A stretch of DNA of 64,000 nucleotides from Callaeas wilsoni (lineage: Eukaryota > Chordata > Aves > Passeriformes > Callaeidae), in contig VWPU01009547.1 in assembly GCA_013398955.1 (NCBI GenBank), forward strand, positions 1 through 64,000. The letters are read 5' to 3'. Shown piece after piece: positions 61,401 to 64,000 of this stretch (positions within the stretch are counted from its first letter, which is position 1; each line of letters begins with the position of its first letter). The notes beneath the pieces are model-generated. The model was not told the DNA's origin. It saw only the letters and a list, made by a program, of their open reading frames with translations, and ran no database searches. The translations under genes and the position numbers were made by a program.

Positions 61401-63579
61401 TTCAGAACACTAAATTTGTTTTAAATTATGTATAATGAAACTGAAACCTAAAAAATAAGGGATAATAAAAATGTTTGGATTTCTATGTAACTTTGAACCA
61501 AGAAATCAGATATCCTATTCCAATAGTTAGCACAGAGATTAGCATGTTCTTAAAACTCACTTAAAATCTGCTTTTTCATGCCATTCCTGGCGGTGGAGTT
61601 TACCAGTTACTGTAGTTAATGGCCAGCTCTGAGATTGTAGCTGTATTTTTCTTAAAAGACACCCAGGACTTGATAAATTAGCTACAGCTTCACTTCCTCA
61701 TAGCCTGTACTTTTGATTTTTTTTAAGCTGAAGAATGTCATTAAGAATTAGGAGACTTACCCTGCTGGATTAGTACTCGCACGAGTCCCTGATCCTGACA
61801 GTGGCCAGTAATTGATTTGTAGGTGAGAGAACACCAGAGCCAGGACACGTGGGAAGAAACTGGGTTCTTTGTTTAGCCAACCTGCCTTCAGGCTGCCAGT
61901 GCTTTAGAGATTTCCCGAGTCAAAACTGCATCCCTGTTCGCTGTGCTTAGGAGCTGCTTTATGCTGCTTTCTGCTCTGTGACTTTGTCTAACCTTTTGTC
62001 ACTCACACGCAGTTTCGTTTTCCACATCCCCTTGTGGCAGAGACTTCCACAGTGCCATTGATTGTGTCTGTGGAAAACAGTATCCTTTTTTATCCTTTTT
62101 TGTTTGTTTAAACTTGTTTCTTCCTACTATCACTGTGTGTCCCTTAGTTCTCCTATTTTGAGGCTTTCTCTGTTCAACTTCCCAGTGCTGCTTAGGAATT
62201 TACAGACCTCTGTTTTATCTCACTCTCACTTATCTTTTTTCCAAACTGGAAAATATTAGGCTACGTATTCTCTCCTGTGTGAGTTGTTCCTTATTTCTGG
62301 TCGGCCAGGGCAATAAGGAAACGGATGTGAAAAAGCAGCTTATCACTACAGGGGAATACCGAGGCAACTGAGCCTGGGTGCTGGCATACCTCTTCCAAAA
62401 TACTGTTGTGAATCGTGGGGACAAAGGATCTGCTTCTCATACAGTTACACCATTAACTCACAAAGTATCAGTTTGTTTCCTGTGTGTCGGACACTCCTCT
62501 CCACTGAGACAGAATGAATGTTGGAGGATGTCGTTCTTGGTTTTAAAGTTTTGGGCTTTTAAGCAGAGAAATCCAGTTAAAGAATGGCAAAGCTCAGCAT
62601 GACAAATTGGGAAATAGTGGAATTAAGATTTGCCCCCGCGTGTATATATGATATCATGTTAGTTCTTAATTAGCTCCACAAGCTGTAATTTCTCTGTGGA
62701 TCTCTGTTAGTCACTGCAGCGGGCAGTCAGCGCTGTCCTGGGTCTGTGGAGGGAAGGAGGCTCCTGCCTGTGGGACCCTCCCCTCATTTGGCGCAGAGCT
62801 GAAATATGTGTTGAATGTTGAAAGTCTGGGTTTCTTGGGTGAATAAGCAGGAGGCTGCTTGGCTTGCTGTCCCTGCCTCCCCACACAGCTCCAGTGTTGT
62901 ACAGGGCAAGTCCCTTCAGCAAAGATGCCATGTATGGCTACTACTTCTGTGGTTTTGTTTGGAGGGAGGAGGAGCGTGTCTACCTTGCTGATGTGATTAT
63001 GCTGTTCAGGAACGTGATAACAGCTATCTGTCATTATGTGTTGGCAGAAGGATGCACGTGTGTACAGGTGTGTAAGGTTAGGCATACATGATGTTGTTGC
63101 TTTATATCTTCACAAAAAGGGGAGAGGAAGGGAAGAAGAAAATCCCTGAAAGTAGGTCTAACAGCAAAACTTCTTCATTGTATTATGGCCATCTGCTGAG
63201 TGTTGGGTGTCCAGAAACATCCTGGGCAGTAAGGTATTACCCAAAAGGGCAGGACACCACTGGAAGATCACAGCAGCCTGTCCCCAGCCGAGGTGCTGGA
63301 GATGCAAAGGACCAGGGTGAATTCACCACACACTGAAGCCGGAGTGCTCTGACCAAGTATAGAAAGGGATGAATATCGGGCTGTGGCACCCAGCGGTGGG
63401 TGACACTCGGAGGAGAGGGTGGACTTCATCTGAATGGCCTAAATAAGTGAGAAACCCATTCACATGCATGGTCGCAAGAAAACCTGATGAAGAGTGGTGA
63501 ATGGCTTTAGTCACTATGACTTTTTCCCATTTTTCCCTCTTGATGGGAAGCGACATTAGCGACGCTTTGGCTTTAAACC
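58421..63579. other. Intergenic, no gene recognised
   Basis: About 5.2 kb of mostly AT-rich sequence with a GC-richer part at 58480-58880. No known coding sequence, RNA gene or clear mobile element was seen. Short frames such as 59979-60227 and 62864-63091 have no recognised homology. Confidence 0.65.
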
Positions 63580-64000
63580 TTTCTGCGCCTTGGCTCTGCA
63601 TCTGTACGCAGGGTCACCGACATCTCCCTCCCCATCCCGTGGGTATCCAGAGCGGCTCATTAATGTTGATGAGGCACTCAGACGGTGGCCCCACCAAAGC
63701 CCATGAGGACATGGCTAATTACCTCCGCGGCGCGCTGTCTGGCGAGGGGGTAGAGGGGACACCCGGGGGCTGCCACCGCCCGCACGACACAAACACAGCG
63801 GCGTGGCGGTGCCGCGGGGCCGGGCTCCTCTCATGCATATTCAGGACTTCATTAGCATGGCGATGAGCCTGGCCCCGCCCCCGGCGCCTGTTTGTACCGC
63901 GGCTCTCCCGCTGGCCCCGCCCCCCGCGCATACCCCACCCTTATTAGCATGTAGATAAGAGACGCCCCGCCCCCTCATGCATACCCGGCGCTCATTAGCA
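63580..64000 (+). promoter_or_regulatory. CpG-rich promoter region, probably RRAS2 upstream promoter
   Basis: From about 63580 the sequence becomes GC-rich with many CpGs and runs off the right edge. It contains three GC boxes (CCCCGCCCCC at 63873, 63915 and 63965), three ATTAGCA(T) motifs (63851, 63943, 63994), two CTCATGCATA motifs (63830, 63974), a TAATTA (63716) and AGATAAGA (63953), a perfect GATA-factor site. In human the gene after PSMA1 and COPB1 on the same strand is RRAS2, so this is probably its promoter. No RRAS2 coding sequence is present, so the strand and gene assignment are inferred. Confidence 0.6.

Noticed and set aside
62864..63091. 75-codon + frame overlapped by minus frames at 62707-63085
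   Set aside because: Some protein-like look, but open frames exist on both strands and no homology is recognised.
1..64000. CRISPR arrays, bacterial operons, tRNA or rRNA genes
   Set aside because: Nothing with regular spacers, operon structure or tRNA/rRNA sequence was seen. The DNA is vertebrate nuclear sequence.

Overview
The window looks like nuclear DNA from a bird. It holds interrupted vertebrate genes with GT-AG introns, CpG-island promoters, AATAAA poly(A) signals and several fragments of CR1, the main avian LINE, carrying the typical 3' end (TCCCTTCCAACCC on one strand or the other). I cannot fix the species. There are no bacterial features, no tRNA or rRNA genes and no CRISPR arrays.

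Layout. (1) 1-980 holds the last two coding exons and 3' UTR of PSMA1 (20S proteasome subunit alpha type-1), running off the left edge. (2) 985-2515 is a short spacer with a long T/C-rich tract and a T/G-tract block that may form a G-quadruplex. (3) 2515-21510 is a complete COPB1 gene (coatomer beta subunit). It has a CpG-island promoter, a non-coding first exon and 21 coding exons. The joined exons read without a break to 953 codons, the same length I recall for human COPB1. Intron 2 appears to use a GC-AG splice pair. (4) 21510-63600 is about 42 kb with no gene that I can recognise. It contains CR1 fragments, one perfect 3 x 59 bp tandem array, a possible old LTR, small inverted repeats and simple repeats. 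(5) 63580-64000 is a GC-rich block with GC boxes, ATTAGCAT/CTCATGCATA motifs and a GATA site, read here as the upstream part of a promoter.

Context. The order PSMA1 > COPB1 on one strand matches the human 11p15 block PSMA1-COPB1-RRAS2. The right-edge block would therefore be the RRAS2 promoter, with the first coding exon just outside the window. This is inferred from gene order, because no RRAS2 codons are visible. PSMA1 and COPB1 are both housekeeping genes, for protein degradation and for COPI vesicle coats in Golgi-ER traffic. They are separate transcription units. The COPB1 promoter carries a full CRE and a UPRE-like element, which fits control of the secretory pathway by CREB3-family or XBP1/ATF6 factors.

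I found no clear new biological system. The observations most worth checking are the promoter motif array at the right edge, the CRE/UPRE pair, the GC-AG intron and the perfect 59-bp array.
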